From Aminobacter sp. AP02 (lineage in GTDB: Bacteria > Pseudomonadota > Alphaproteobacteria > Rhizobiales > Rhizobiaceae), in contig NZ_QGGX01000001.1 of NCBI RefSeq assembly GCF_003148805.1, positions 355,526-419,525 of the forward strand: a stretch of 64,000 nucleotides of DNA, in the 5' to 3' direction. The translations under genes and the position numbers were made by a program. This document shows positions 27,098 to 35,114 of the stretch, piece by piece. Every line of letters starts with the position of its first letter. Positions within the stretch are counted from its first letter, which is position 1. The notes under the pieces were generated by a model. The model had not been told where the DNA came from. It saw only the letters and a program-made list of their open reading frames with translations, and did not search any database.

Positions 27098-27466
27098 TCA
27101 GGCCGCGTCGCGGTCGAATGTCTGCTGTGCCTTGGCGATGTGCATCTCGTGCTCGATCGCCCAATGCCCCAGTTCTTCCACCGGCCGCCGAAGCGAGTGG
27201 CCGAGTTCGGTCAGTTCATAGTCGACGCGTGGCGGTTTTGTAGGGAAGACGGTCCGCTTGATCAGGCCGTCCCGCTCCATGCCCTTCAACGTCAGCGTCA
27301 GCATGCGCTGAGAAATCGTACCGATGGCACGCTTGATCTCGTTGAATCGGCGCGGACCATCGCGCAACGCCATGACGATCAACACGCTCCATTTGTCGCC
27401 GACCCGCGCCAGGATCTGGCGGACGGGTCTGCACATATCCAGCAGCTTGCTTGGCTCAGGTAACAT
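27098..27466 (-). CDS. HxlR-family transcriptional regulator
   Basis: 122 residues from ATG 27466, chosen because AAGGAGG lies 7 bases upstream; an in-frame ATG at 27505 is not preceded by one. The winged helix is typical: [58 protein letters not shown]. Cys11, in MCRPV close to the N-terminus, could be a redox or electrophile sensor, as in other family members. It is divergent from the luciferase-like monooxygenase gene and probably controls it. The shared 113-bp region carries an inverted repeat. Confidence 0.93.
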   Translation of the reverse strand: MLPEPSKLLDMCRPVRQILARVGDKWSVLIVMALRDGPRRFNEIKRAIGTISQRMLTLTLKGMERDGLIKRTVFPTKPPRVDYELTELGHSLRRPVEELGHWAIEHEMHIAKAQQTFDRDAA

Positions 27467-27491
27467 GTATGTGCCTCCTTGCGTCCATTCA

Positions 27492-27532
27492 GTCAGTAAC
27501 AACATTAGGCCAGGTTACGAATATATACTGAC
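27492..27532. promoter_or_regulatory. Candidate HxlR operator/promoter region
   Basis: GTCAGTA at 27492-27498 is the exact reverse complement of TACTGAC at 27526-27532. Between them GTAAC (27496-27500) and GTTAC (27514-27518) form a second pair. The TA-rich TATATACT at 27522-27529 could be a -10 element for the divergent gene. It is a visual call only. Confidence 0.35.
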
Positions 27533-27579
27533 GGCGACATAGCTCCACAAGGAGCGCCGCCAGCGAAGGACACAAGAAT

Positions 27580-28623
27580 ATGGAACTTGGCGTTTACAGC
27601 TTTGGCGATGTCCAGAAGGACCCCGTCACGGGCAAGCTCGGCTCAACGGCGCAAGCCACGCGCAACCTGCTGGAAGCGATCCAGCTGGCCGACCAGGTCG
27701 GGCTGGACTATTTTGGTATCGGCGAACACCATACCTATGAAATGCCGGCGTCTGCCGCGACTGTTGTCCTGGGCGCTGCCGCCTCAACGACGAAAAACAT
27801 CAAGCTCGGAAGTGCTGTCACCGTTCTCAGCACCGACGATCCGGTGCGTGTCTATCAACAGTTCGCGACGCTTGACGCCCTGTCCAACGGCCGTGCGGAG
27901 ATCACCGCCGGACGCGGTTCGTCGACCGAGTCCTTTCCGCTTTTCGGCCACAGCCTCAACGATTACGACGAGCTGTATGCCGAGAAACTCGACCTGCTGC
28001 TGAAGATCAACGAGAGCGAGTCCATCACCTGGAGCGGCAAGTTCCGACCCGCGCTGAACGAGGCGCTGATTGTGCCGCGCCCGGAGAACGGTTCGCTGCC
28101 AATCTGGCTGGCGACCGGTGGCAACCCGCATTCATCGGTGCGGGCCGGGTTGCTCGGCCTGCCGATTTCTTACGCCATCATCGGCGGCCAGGCGTCGCGC
28201 TTTGCCCCACTCGCCGATCTCTACCGGCGTGCCGCCGCACAGGCCAACATCCCGGAGGCCCAAATCAAGGTCTCCGTCGCTAGCCCGGGCTTCGTCGGCG
28301 ATGACGCCGCCCAGGCCAAGGAACGCTTCTGGACCCATTGGCATGCGGTGATGGAGTCGCTTGGCAAGATCCGCGGTTTCGCCCCGCCTCCGCGTCATCA
28401 CTATGACAAGGAAGCCAGCGGTGGCGGCGCGCTGTTTGTCGGCGCCCCTGAAGAAATCGCCGAACGGATCGTCACGCTCCACAAGAGCATCGGTCATATG
28501 CGCCAGTTCCTCCAGATGGACGTCGGTCAACTGCCGCAGAAGGAGTTCCTGCGTTCGATCGAGTTGCTAGGCACGCGCGTCAAACCGCTTGTCGACGCAG
28601 AACTCGGCGCCGCCAGGAGCTAG
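27580..28623 (+). CDS. Luciferase-like (LLM class) flavin-dependent oxidoreductase
   Basis: 347 residues, TIM-barrel bacterial luciferase family. Typical tracts are MELGVYSFGD at the start, GLDYFGIGEHH, IKLGSAVTVLSTDDPVRVYQQFATLDALSNGRAEITAGRG (read in parts), and NGSLPIWLATGGNPHSS. Such enzymes use reduced flavin (FMN or F420) from a partner reductase. The next gene, 10 bp downstream, is a small NADP-binding protein of the F420-reductase type. It is probably regulated by the divergent HxlR protein. The substrate is unknown. Confidence 0.93.
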   Translation: MELGVYSFGDVQKDPVTGKLGSTAQATRNLLEAIQLADQVGLDYFGIGEHHTYEMPASAATVVLGAAASTTKNIKLGSAVTVLSTDDPVRVYQQFATLDALSNGRAEITAGRGSSTESFPLFGHSLNDYDELYAEKLDLLLKINESESITWSGKFRPALNEALIVPRPENGSLPIWLATGGNPHSSVRAGLLGLPISYAIIGGQASRFAPLADLYRRAAAQANIPEAQIKVSVASPGFVGDDAAQAKERFWTHWHAVMESLGKIRGFAPPPRHHYDKEASGGGALFVGAPEEIAERIVTLHKSIGHMRQFLQMDVGQLPQKEFLRSIELLGTRVKPLVDAELGAARS

Positions 28624-28633
28624 GAGAAACAGC

Positions 28634-29290
28634 ATGAAAGCCGCTGACGTTAAGACGATCGGCATCCTCGGCGCGGGCCGCGTCGGCACCGCGCTCGCCC
28701 GCCGCGCCATCGCGGCGGGGTACGATGTCAAGATAGCGACATCTAGGCCGCCGGCCGAGATCGGGCTCCTGGTCGAGATCATGGTGCCCGGTGCCAGGGC
28801 AGAGACGGCGGAAGCGGTGATCGCGGGCAGCGATGTCGTTGTTCTTGCACTGCCGCTGTCGAAGTACCGCAACCTTCGCCCTGCACTGTTTGCCGGCAAG
28901 ATCGTGGTCGATGCCATGAACTATTGGGCGCCGACCGACGGCGTCATGTCCGAGTTCGAAGGCGATCGCGCAAGCAGCGAAATCATCCAGGACTACCTGA
29001 CTGATGCCTTGATCGTGCGCAGCTTCAACCACATGGGCTACCATGAAATCGAAGAAGAGGCGCGGGCCGCTGGGCATCCTGACCGGCGCGCGCTCGCCGT
29101 TGCGGGCGACGACGCGCAGGCCCGACGCGTGGTGGCGGCGTTCATCGACCATCTCGGTTTCGACCCGGTCGATGCCGGCGAACTTGCCGCAAGTCGAAGC
29201 TTCGTCACGGGAACGCCGATCTTCGGGGCGAGCCTTGACCAGGCGGAAATGACGCGCGTTCTGCAAGGGACGTATGAGCGGGCATATTGA
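28634..29290 (+). CDS. NADP-binding oxidoreductase (NADPH:F420 reductase-like)
   Basis: 218 residues from the ATG at 28634, with TAGGAGAA upstream. An N-terminal Rossmann fold is clear (TIGILGAGRVGTALARRAIAAGYDVKIATSRPP). VVVLALPLSKYRNL, then VVDAMNYW and RSFNHMGY are characteristic of the F420-reductase/dehydrogenase-like group. It forms a two-gene unit with the luciferase-like gene (10-bp gap), suggesting a role in supplying electrons or in the next redox step. Some proteins of this fold use other substrates. Confidence 0.87.
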   Translation: MKAADVKTIGILGAGRVGTALARRAIAAGYDVKIATSRPPAEIGLLVEIMVPGARAETAEAVIAGSDVVVLALPLSKYRNLRPALFAGKIVVDAMNYWAPTDGVMSEFEGDRASSEIIQDYLTDALIVRSFNHMGYHEIEEEARAAGHPDRRALAVAGDDAQARRVVAAFIDHLGFDPVDAGELAASRSFVTGTPIFGASLDQAEMTRVLQGTYERAY

Positions 29291-29511
29291 TAGAGCATCA
29301 GCCCAAGAGGTCGCGCCAGCGCGACCTCCATCAGGCCTTGAAACTGCGTCCAGCTCCGCCACCTAGTTCGCCATAGCGCGCAACTTTCCAAACGAGGAAG
29401 CGCCAGGCAACGCGCCTGCTGGTCCTTGCTCCACTGGCTCGTCCTGCCCGGCGGTGTTTATCGCGAGCATCGAGGTCTTCCTCGTCCTTGTCAGACGAAG
29501 GGAGATAGGAA

Positions 29512-30711
29512 ATGGCAAAGGTCGTTTGCGTCCTTTATGACGATCCGGTCGACGGTTATCCCACAGGCTATGCGCGGGACGGCCTGCCGAGACTCGACCG
29601 CTATCCCGGCGGCCAGACACTGCCTACGCCCAAAGCCATCGACTTTGAACCTGGCATGCTGCTCGGCAGCGTGTCGGGCGAACTGGGCTTACGGAAGTTT
29701 CTCGAAGGCGGCGGCCACAGGCTGGTCGTGACATCGGACAAGGATGGTCCGGGCAGCGTTTTTGAACGTGAGCTCGCCGATGCCGAGATCGTCATCTCGC
29801 AGCCGTTCTGGCCGGCCTACCTGACCGAGGAGCGGATCACCAAGGCCAAAAGCCTCAAGCTTGCGATCACCGCCGGCATTGGCTCCGACCATGTCGACCT
29901 GCAAGCGGCGATGGAGCGCGGCATCACCGTCGCCGAGGTGACTTTTTGCAACTCGATCAGCGTTGCCGAGCATGTGGTGATGATGATCCTGGGGCTCGTG
30001 CGCAACTATATCCCGTCTTACGGATGGGTCGTGAAGGGCGGCTGGAGCATCGCCGACTGCGTCGCGCGCTCCTACGATGTCGAGGGCATGCAGATCGGAA
30101 CCGTTGGTGCTGGCCGGATCGGCAGTGCCGTGCTGCGGCGGCTGAAGCCGTTCGACGTCAAGCTGCACTACACCGACCGCCACCGCCTGCCCGAGGCGGT
30201 AGAGAAGGAGTTGGGCGTCAGCTTCCATAAGACGGCAGCCGAGATGGTGCCGGTCTGCGATGTCGTCACGATCAACGCCCCTTTGCACCCCGAGACCGAA
30301 AACCTCTTCGACGCGGCGATGATCGCCAGGATGAAACGCGGCGCCTATCTGGTGAACACGGCGCGCGGCAAAATCTGCAATCGCGACGCTGTCGCTCGCT
30401 CGTTGGAGAGCGGCCAGCTCGCCGGCTATGCAGGCGACGTCTGGTTCCCGCAGCCCGCCCCCAAGGACCATCCATGGCGATCGATGCCGCATCACGGCAT
30501 GACGCCGCACATCTCCGGGTCGTCGCTTTCCGCCCAGGCGCGTTATGCCGCCGGCACCCGCGAAATCCTGGAATGCTGGTTCGAAGGCCGGCCGATCCGC
30601 GAGGAATATCTGATCGTCGATGGCGGCAAGCTCGCCGGAGCCGGCGCGCATTCCTATAGCGCGGGCGATGCCACACGCGGTTCGGAAGAAGCGGCGCGCT
30701 TCAAGAAGTGA
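29512..30711 (+). CDS. NAD-dependent formate dehydrogenase (D-2-hydroxyacid dehydrogenase superfamily)
   Basis: 399 residues, matching the ~400 of NAD formate dehydrogenases. The long N-terminus (MAKVVCVLYDDPVDGYPTGY), SQPFWPAYLT, TAGIGSDHVDL, TFCNSISVAEHVVM, the NAD fold GTVGAGRIGSAVLRRLKP and the catalytic His region HHGMTPHISGS all fit. It is a soluble single-subunit enzyme oxidising formate to CO2 with NADH production. The start has AGGGAGATAGGAA before it. It stands alone downstream of the flavin pair (221-bp gap with nothing evident) and could detoxify or use formate from those or other reactions. Confidence 0.94.
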   Translation: MAKVVCVLYDDPVDGYPTGYARDGLPRLDRYPGGQTLPTPKAIDFEPGMLLGSVSGELGLRKFLEGGGHRLVVTSDKDGPGSVFERELADAEIVISQPFWPAYLTEERITKAKSLKLAITAGIGSDHVDLQAAMERGITVAEVTFCNSISVAEHVVMMILGLVRNYIPSYGWVVKGGWSIADCVARSYDVEGMQIGTVGAGRIGSAVLRRLKPFDVKLHYTDRHRLPEAVEKELGVSFHKTAAEMVPVCDVVTINAPLHPETENLFDAAMIARMKRGAYLVNTARGKICNRDAVARSLESGQLAGYAGDVWFPQPAPKDHPWRSMPHHGMTPHISGSSLSAQARYAAGTREILECWFEGRPIREEYLIVDGGKLAGAGAHSYSAGDATRGSEEAARFKK

Positions 30712-30745
30712 CTCAGAAACGGGACGAGTTATTCCGCGTCATGGC

Positions 30746-31504
30746 CTATCGGTGATGTAGAACGAGCGGGGCGCCATCGACGTCGATGACGTCCATGTCG
30801 TAGCCGAAGACTTCAGCCAATATTTTGGGCTGCAGCACATCGGCCGGTGACCCGTCGGCAACGATCCGTCCCGCCTTCATCGCCACGATCCGGTCGGCAT
30901 AGACGGCAGCCTGATTGACGTCGTGCAAGACAACGATGACAGTGCGTTTGTCGTTGTCGGCCGCCGCGCGCAGGTCGCGCATCAGTTGGCGCGCGAAAAG
31001 CATGTCGAGATTGTTCAGCGGCTCGTCGAGTAGCATGTAGTCGGTGGCCTGGCAGAAGGCCATGGCGACCATGGCGCGCTGACGCTGCCCGCCGGAAAGC
31101 TTGTCGAGGAAACGTTCCGCGAGCGATTCCAGGTCGAACTGGCGCAGCGCCGTGTCGATCAGGATCTTGTCCTGAGCATCGATGCGGCGATTTTGATGGG
31201 GAAAGCGGCCGAAGCCGACGAGTTCGCGCACCCTGAGCCGGCTCGCCACGGCCGGGTCCTGACGCAGGATCGCAAGCGTCTGGGCTAGCCTGCGACCGGG
31301 CGTGGTGTCGACTGGCAGGCCGTCGACCGATATCGCACCGCTCTGCAACGGTTGCAGACGCGCGATCAGCGACAACAGGCTCGATTTGCCGGCGCCATTG
31401 GGTCCGACAAGTGCCGTCACCCCGCCCTTGGGCATGGTCAGCGAAACGTCGCTCAGGATTTGCGTGTCGCCGTACCGGAGCGAAACATTCTTGATCTCGA
31501 TCAT
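30746..31504 (-). CDS. Siderophore/iron ABC transporter ATP-binding protein
   Basis: 252 residues of the FepC/YclP type. Walker A GPNGAGKSS, signature [14 protein letters not shown], Walker B YMLLDEPLNNLDM and a switch His in VVLHDVNQA are present. It is the last gene of a four-gene importer with overlapping starts. It powers iron-chelate uptake across the inner membrane. Formate dehydrogenase converges from the other side with 34 bp between stops. Confidence 0.95.
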   Translation of the reverse strand: MIEIKNVSLRYGDTQILSDVSLTMPKGGVTALVGPNGAGKSSLLSLIARLQPLQSGAISVDGLPVDTTPGRRLAQTLAILRQDPAVASRLRVRELVGFGRFPHQNRRIDAQDKILIDTALRQFDLESLAERFLDKLSGGQRQRAMVAMAFCQATDYMLLDEPLNNLDMLFARQLMRDLRAAADNDKRTVIVVLHDVNQAAVYADRIVAMKAGRIVADGSPADVLQPKILAEVFGYDMDVIDVDGAPLVLHHR

Positions 31505-32442
31505 CGCTTGCTCGTTGTGATCAGCATACCCAGGAACGCCAGTCCGCCCACGAATTCGATGACGACACCCAGTGTCGACGCACCACCGAGGACGTGCTGA
31601 AGCAGCGTCTGGCCGCCAAGCAGCACGATCACGGCGGTCAGCATCGCGGCTGGCAGCAAAAGGTGATGGCGCCGGCTGTTGATGATGCGCTCGGCGAGCG
31701 CAACCACCAGCAGCCCAAAGAAGGTGACGGGGCCAACCAGTGCTGTCGATACGGCCACCAGCGCCGCGACAAGCATCAACAGGCCAGTCAGCGCCCGGGT
31801 CCAGTTGACGCCGAGACCTATGGCGCTGTCTGAACCGAGCGCCAGCACGTCGAGCAGATGGCGCTTGCGCCAGGTGATAGCGGCAGCGATCACCGTGACG
31901 ACGAGCCCGACGACCACCAGGTCGGGACGCACTGTGTTGAAATCGGCGAAGCTCGAAGCCTGGACCACGGCGAACTCATTGGGGTCGATCAGGCGCGCAA
32001 TCAGGGAAGCGAGGCTGCGAAACAGCACGCCGAGCACGACGCCGGTCAAGAGCAGAAGTCCGACATCGAAGCGACGCCTGAGCATGGGCAGAAACAGCAG
32101 CAAGGCCATGACCATCATCAGGCAGGCTTCGCCGGCGAATTTGACACGCGGGTCTAGGGCGACAAATCCGACGCTGCCAAGCGCAACGACCAGCGCCATC
32201 TGGCCAAACAGGTAGAGCGCGTCGAGCCCCATGATCTGCGGCGTCAGCACCCGGTTTGCCGTCACGGTCTGGAAAACCACGGTCGAGATGGCGATCGCCA
32301 CACCGACCTGCACGAGCGTGAGCAGCCGCACCGCGCGCAGCTCGAGCGCGAAGGCGACGTTGCCGCGCAGCCCGACGGTCATGAAAGCGATAGCCGCGGC
32401 AAAAGCCAGCGCGCCCAATATCCACAGCCGCTTGTCAGGCAC
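31501..32442 (-). CDS. Iron-siderophore ABC permease (FecCD type)
   Basis: Up to nine or ten hydrophobic segments in 313 residues. The start is taken as GTG 32442, which overlaps the preceding permease stop by 8 bases; an ATG at 32457 is also in frame. Typical FecCD tracts include TANRVLTPQIMGLDALYLFGQ and LVGPVTFFGLLVVALAERI. It overlaps the ATPase start (ATGA). It pairs with the upstream permease as a heterodimer, as in YclNO-type systems. Confidence 0.93.
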   Translation of the reverse strand: MPDKRLWILGALAFAAAIAFMTVGLRGNVAFALELRAVRLLTLVQVGVAIAISTVVFQTVTANRVLTPQIMGLDALYLFGQMALVVALGSVGFVALDPRVKFAGEACLMMVMALLLFLPMLRRRFDVGLLLLTGVVLGVLFRSLASLIARLIDPNEFAVVQASSFADFNTVRPDLVVVGLVVTVIAAAITWRKRHLLDVLALGSDSAIGLGVNWTRALTGLLMLVAALVAVSTALVGPVTFFGLLVVALAERIINSRRHHLLLPAAMLTAVIVLLGGQTLLQHVLGGASTLGVVIEFVGGLAFLGMLITTSKR

Positions 32443-33403
32443 GTTCCGTCCGCCCAAACAGGATCCACAAGAATAGCCCCGAACCGACCACGCCGAGCAC
32501 GGTGCCGACGGGAATTTCGTAAGGGTAGCGAATGACGCGGCCGACGATGTCGCAAGCGAGCACCAGTGCCGCGCCAGAAACGGCGACCCAGGGCAGGGCG
32601 CTCCTCAGGTTGTCGCCCATCAGCCTGGACACCAGATTGGGCACCACCAGGCCGACAAACGGGATCATGCCGACCACGACCACCGCCAGTGACGAAATCA
32701 CCGCGACCATGACCAGCCCGAGCTGGACGATGCGCTGATAGTTGAGCCCGAGCCCGACGCTGACCTCACGCCCCATTGACACGATCGTCAGCCGGTCGGC
32801 GATCCACCAGGCAAGCGCGACCATGGCGGCGAGAATCCACAAAAGTTCGTAGCGCCCGCGCAGCACGCCGGAGAATTCGCCATTGGTCCAGATATCGACA
32901 TATTGCAGCAGATCCGCCTGCCAGGCGATGAAGGTCACGGCCGCGCCAATGACCCCGCCATAGACCAGACCAAACAGCGGAATGAGAAAAGGCTGTGTCG
33001 GCGGCAGCCGGTGTGCGATGGACAGGAACACGGACGTGCCGGCAAGGGCAGTGGCGCTGGCGGCGAGCGTCTTCACGCCGATCGACGCCGATGGAAACAG
33101 CATGGTCGCCGCCAGGATGCCAAGTGCTGCACTTTGGCCAGTTCCGGTCATTGTCGGTTCGACAAACCGGTTACGCGCCAAGATCTGCAGTACGAGGCCG
33201 GCAATCGCGAGCCCAGCACCGGCGAGAACAGCCGCCAGCGTCCGGGGCAGCCGGCTGACCAGCAGCAGCTCAAGCGCTGCGGCATCGGCGAAGATCTTTT
33301 CGAGTGAGAAATCGTCGACGCCGACGCAAAGGCTCAGTGCGAAAAGCCCGGCCATGCTGGTGGCGACCACCAACCTGGCGCTGGGCATTGCCGTTGCCAT
33401 CAC
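32435..33403 (-). CDS. Iron-siderophore ABC permease (FecCD type)
   Basis: 322 residues with many membrane segments. Family tracts include RLPRTLAAVLAGAGLAIAGLVLQILARNRFVEPTMTGTGQSAALG and MIPFVGLVVPNLVSRLMGDN, with a GR...PYEIPVGTVLGVVGS end. Its ATG overlaps the binding-protein stop. It is the first of two permeases of the importer. Confidence 0.94.
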   Translation of the reverse strand: MMATAMPSARLVVATSMAGLFALSLCVGVDDFSLEKIFADAAALELLLVSRLPRTLAAVLAGAGLAIAGLVLQILARNRFVEPTMTGTGQSAALGILAATMLFPSASIGVKTLAASATALAGTSVFLSIAHRLPPTQPFLIPLFGLVYGGVIGAAVTFIAWQADLLQYVDIWTNGEFSGVLRGRYELLWILAAMVALAWWIADRLTIVSMGREVSVGLGLNYQRIVQLGLVMVAVISSLAVVVVGMIPFVGLVVPNLVSRLMGDNLRSALPWVAVSGAALVLACDIVGRVIRYPYEIPVGTVLGVVGSGLFLWILFGRTERA

Positions 33404-34305
33404 TGCGCCTTGGCGAAGGCTTCTTCGATTGCCTTGAGGACCCGTTGGGTGGACTGAACGCCGCCAGCCGCGATGTAGAAGTCGGACGAGGGCAGGTAGA
33501 TCACCTGGCCCTTTTTCCAGGCCGTGGTCTGTGCCACCAGTTCGTTGTCGAGGGTGGCTTTTGCGCCTTGCTCGCCGGAGCCGATAGCAGCGGCGCGGTC
33601 GAGCACGAGAAGCCAGTCGGGATTGGCCTTGCTGATGAACTCGAACGAGATCGCCTCGCCATGGGTTGCCGCTTCAACGTCGGCTACGGCAGGCTGGAGG
33701 TCGAGCGTCTTGTGCAGCCAGCCGAAGCGCGAGCCTGCGCCATATGCGGTGATCTTTGGGCCGTTTGTCATCAGGATCAGGCCCGTGCCCTTGCCTTTCA
33801 CGGCCTGCCGTGCAGCTTCCACGGTGGCATCCAGTTCCTCGGCGGCAGCTGCAGCCTCATCGGCCTTGGCAAAGAGTGCGCCATAGGCGGCGAGGCGCTC
33901 CTTGGCCTGGGCAACCAGGTCATCGCCATTCATCGTCATGTCGATGGTGGGGGCAACGCGCGAGGTTGCTTCGACCTGGGTCGACGAACGTCCACCGACG
34001 ATCACGAGGTCGGGCGCAAGCGCGTTCAATGCCTCGAGATCCGGTTCGAACAGCGTGCCGACGACAGTGGCACCCTTGGCGACATTTGCAAGTTCGGGAA
34101 CGAACAGCTTGTTCGGGACGCCGGCCGGCTGGATACCAAGGCGGGTCAGCGTGTCAATGGCAGCGATGTCGTAGACGGCAATCTTGGCCGGAACCTTGTC
34201 AATGGTCTTTGGACCTGTTGCGGTTTGAATTTCAGCCGCAAACGCAGGTGCCGTGGCTATCGCAAGGGCGGCCACAAGATTTGCCAGGACCCGAACATAC
34301 TTCAT
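33400..34305 (-). CDS. Siderophore/iron-chelate periplasmic binding protein
   Basis: 301 residues with a Sec signal (KYVRVLANLVAALAIATAPAFAA, cut near 24). The mature protein is a class III binding fold (VAVYDIAAIDTLTRLGI-like start, ALAPDLVIVGGRSSTQ, MTMNGDDLVAQAKERLAAYG) like YclQ/FatB proteins. GGAGAC lies before the ATG. It is the first gene of the importer. A 10-bp inverted repeat at 34363-34402 precedes it and could be part of its control region. The chelate is unknown; a catecholate or mixed siderophore is suggested by the family. Confidence 0.92.
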   Translation of the reverse strand: MKYVRVLANLVAALAIATAPAFAAEIQTATGPKTIDKVPAKIAVYDIAAIDTLTRLGIQPAGVPNKLFVPELANVAKGATVVGTLFEPDLEALNALAPDLVIVGGRSSTQVEATSRVAPTIDMTMNGDDLVAQAKERLAAYGALFAKADEAAAAAEELDATVEAARQAVKGKGTGLILMTNGPKITAYGAGSRFGWLHKTLDLQPAVADVEAATHGEAISFEFISKANPDWLLVLDRAAAIGSGEQGAKATLDNELVAQTTAWKKGQVIYLPSSDFYIAAGGVQSTQRVLKAIEEAFAKAQ

Positions 34306-34362
34306 GCTTTGTCTCCGTCTATGCCTGATGGCGCTGGTTTCGTAAAACCTTCGTGAAACACT

Positions 34363-34402
34363 CTTGTTTTGCGCTTACCAGAAGCCGCCTGTGCAAAACA
34401 AG
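34363..34402. promoter_or_regulatory. Inverted repeat upstream of the iron importer
   Basis: CTTGTTTTGC (34363-34372) and GCAAAACAAG (34393-34402) are exact reverse complements with 20 bp between them. They lie between the DUF2218 stop and the binding-protein start. There is no T-run, so an operator or mRNA structure is likelier than a terminator. Confidence 0.45.
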
Positions 34403-34495
34403 ACTTGGGCAGGTGTTCACGGACACTTTATTGCCAATGGGCCTTATCGCTGTGGGCGGCGACCGGGTCGCACGCGCTCTCCGAGCCAAGGAACC

Positions 34496-34780
34496 TCAGG
34501 CGCTCCAGGCGATGGCGCGGCCAGGTTCGCGGAAAGCAAAGCGGATGAGATGATCGTCGATCACCGCTTTCGTGCGCGTAAGCTGCTCGGCATCCGGCGC
34601 AACCACATGGATCGTCAGAACCGCATCGTCGGCGTCGAGCACGGCGTTGCCGAATGGAAAGTGGCACTCGCCATGACGATCAGCGTAGGCAACCTCGATC
34701 TTGTGAGCGAAATGCTTGCAGAGCTGGGTGAGATATTTGGCGCCGTGCTCGGTCTCGAAGCGTCCCGTCGATTCAACCAT
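34496..34780 (-). CDS. DUF2218-family protein
   Basis: 94 residues, the full family length. The signature run is clear: KYLTQLCKHFAHK near the start, then HFPFGNAVLDADD and HLIRFAFREPGRAIAW at the end. Members are small cytosolic proteins, frequently next to siderophore uptake or siderophore-interacting-protein genes; no reaction is established. Here it lies 190 bp upstream of a siderophore-type importer on the same strand, which fits an iron role. A TGA-N9-TCA element sits 77 bp upstream of its start. Confidence 0.9.
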   Translation of the reverse strand: MVESTGRFETEHGAKYLTQLCKHFAHKIEVAYADRHGECHFPFGNAVLDADDAVLTIHVVAPDAEQLTRTKAVIDDHLIRFAFREPGRAIAWSA

Positions 34781-35114
34781 GATGTCTTATCCGTCTTTGA
34801 CCTGTCCACGCGAACGGCAGGCTAGGTGACCCAAATAAGACGGCCTCTAACATTGTTGAGTATTACAATCAAGAAAATGGGGAAGCACCGCGTCGTCGGC
34901 GAAAGTCATGGCGCGATTTCGCGCTCGACGGACGCGTGGGGATGCTCTCCTGCACGTGAACCCGCTGTCGCCAAAATCCGCGTGTCGCGACGGCGTTCAT
35001 TATCGTGGAGCCGGAGGACACACTGCCAATGTCCGGCACCAACTCAATCTGCATCCTGCTCGAAAGCAGCATCCTGCCGATGCATCAGGATGACGTTGGC
35101 CATGAGGCGGGCAG
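34781..35114. other. Intergenic region between the DUF2218 gene and the peptide-catabolism operon
   Basis: No gene is supported; short frames on both strands lack ribosome sites. The left part should contain the DUF2218 promoter and the iron-box-like element at 34857-34871. No terminator-like hairpin is evident after the DUF885 gene. Confidence 0.45.
34857..34871. promoter_or_regulatory. Candidate RirA IRO box
   Basis: TGA-N9-TCA (TGAGTATTACAATCA), extending to TTGA...TCAA, about 77 bp upstream of the DUF2218 start. TGA-N9-TCA is the motif reported for RirA iron control in rhizobia. The motif is short and could occur by chance, but iron genes follow directly. Confidence 0.45.

Noticed and set aside
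34363..34402. Reading the inverted repeat as an intrinsic terminator of the DUF2218 gene
   Set aside because: A 20-base loop and no T-run make it a poor terminator; kept as a possible operator.
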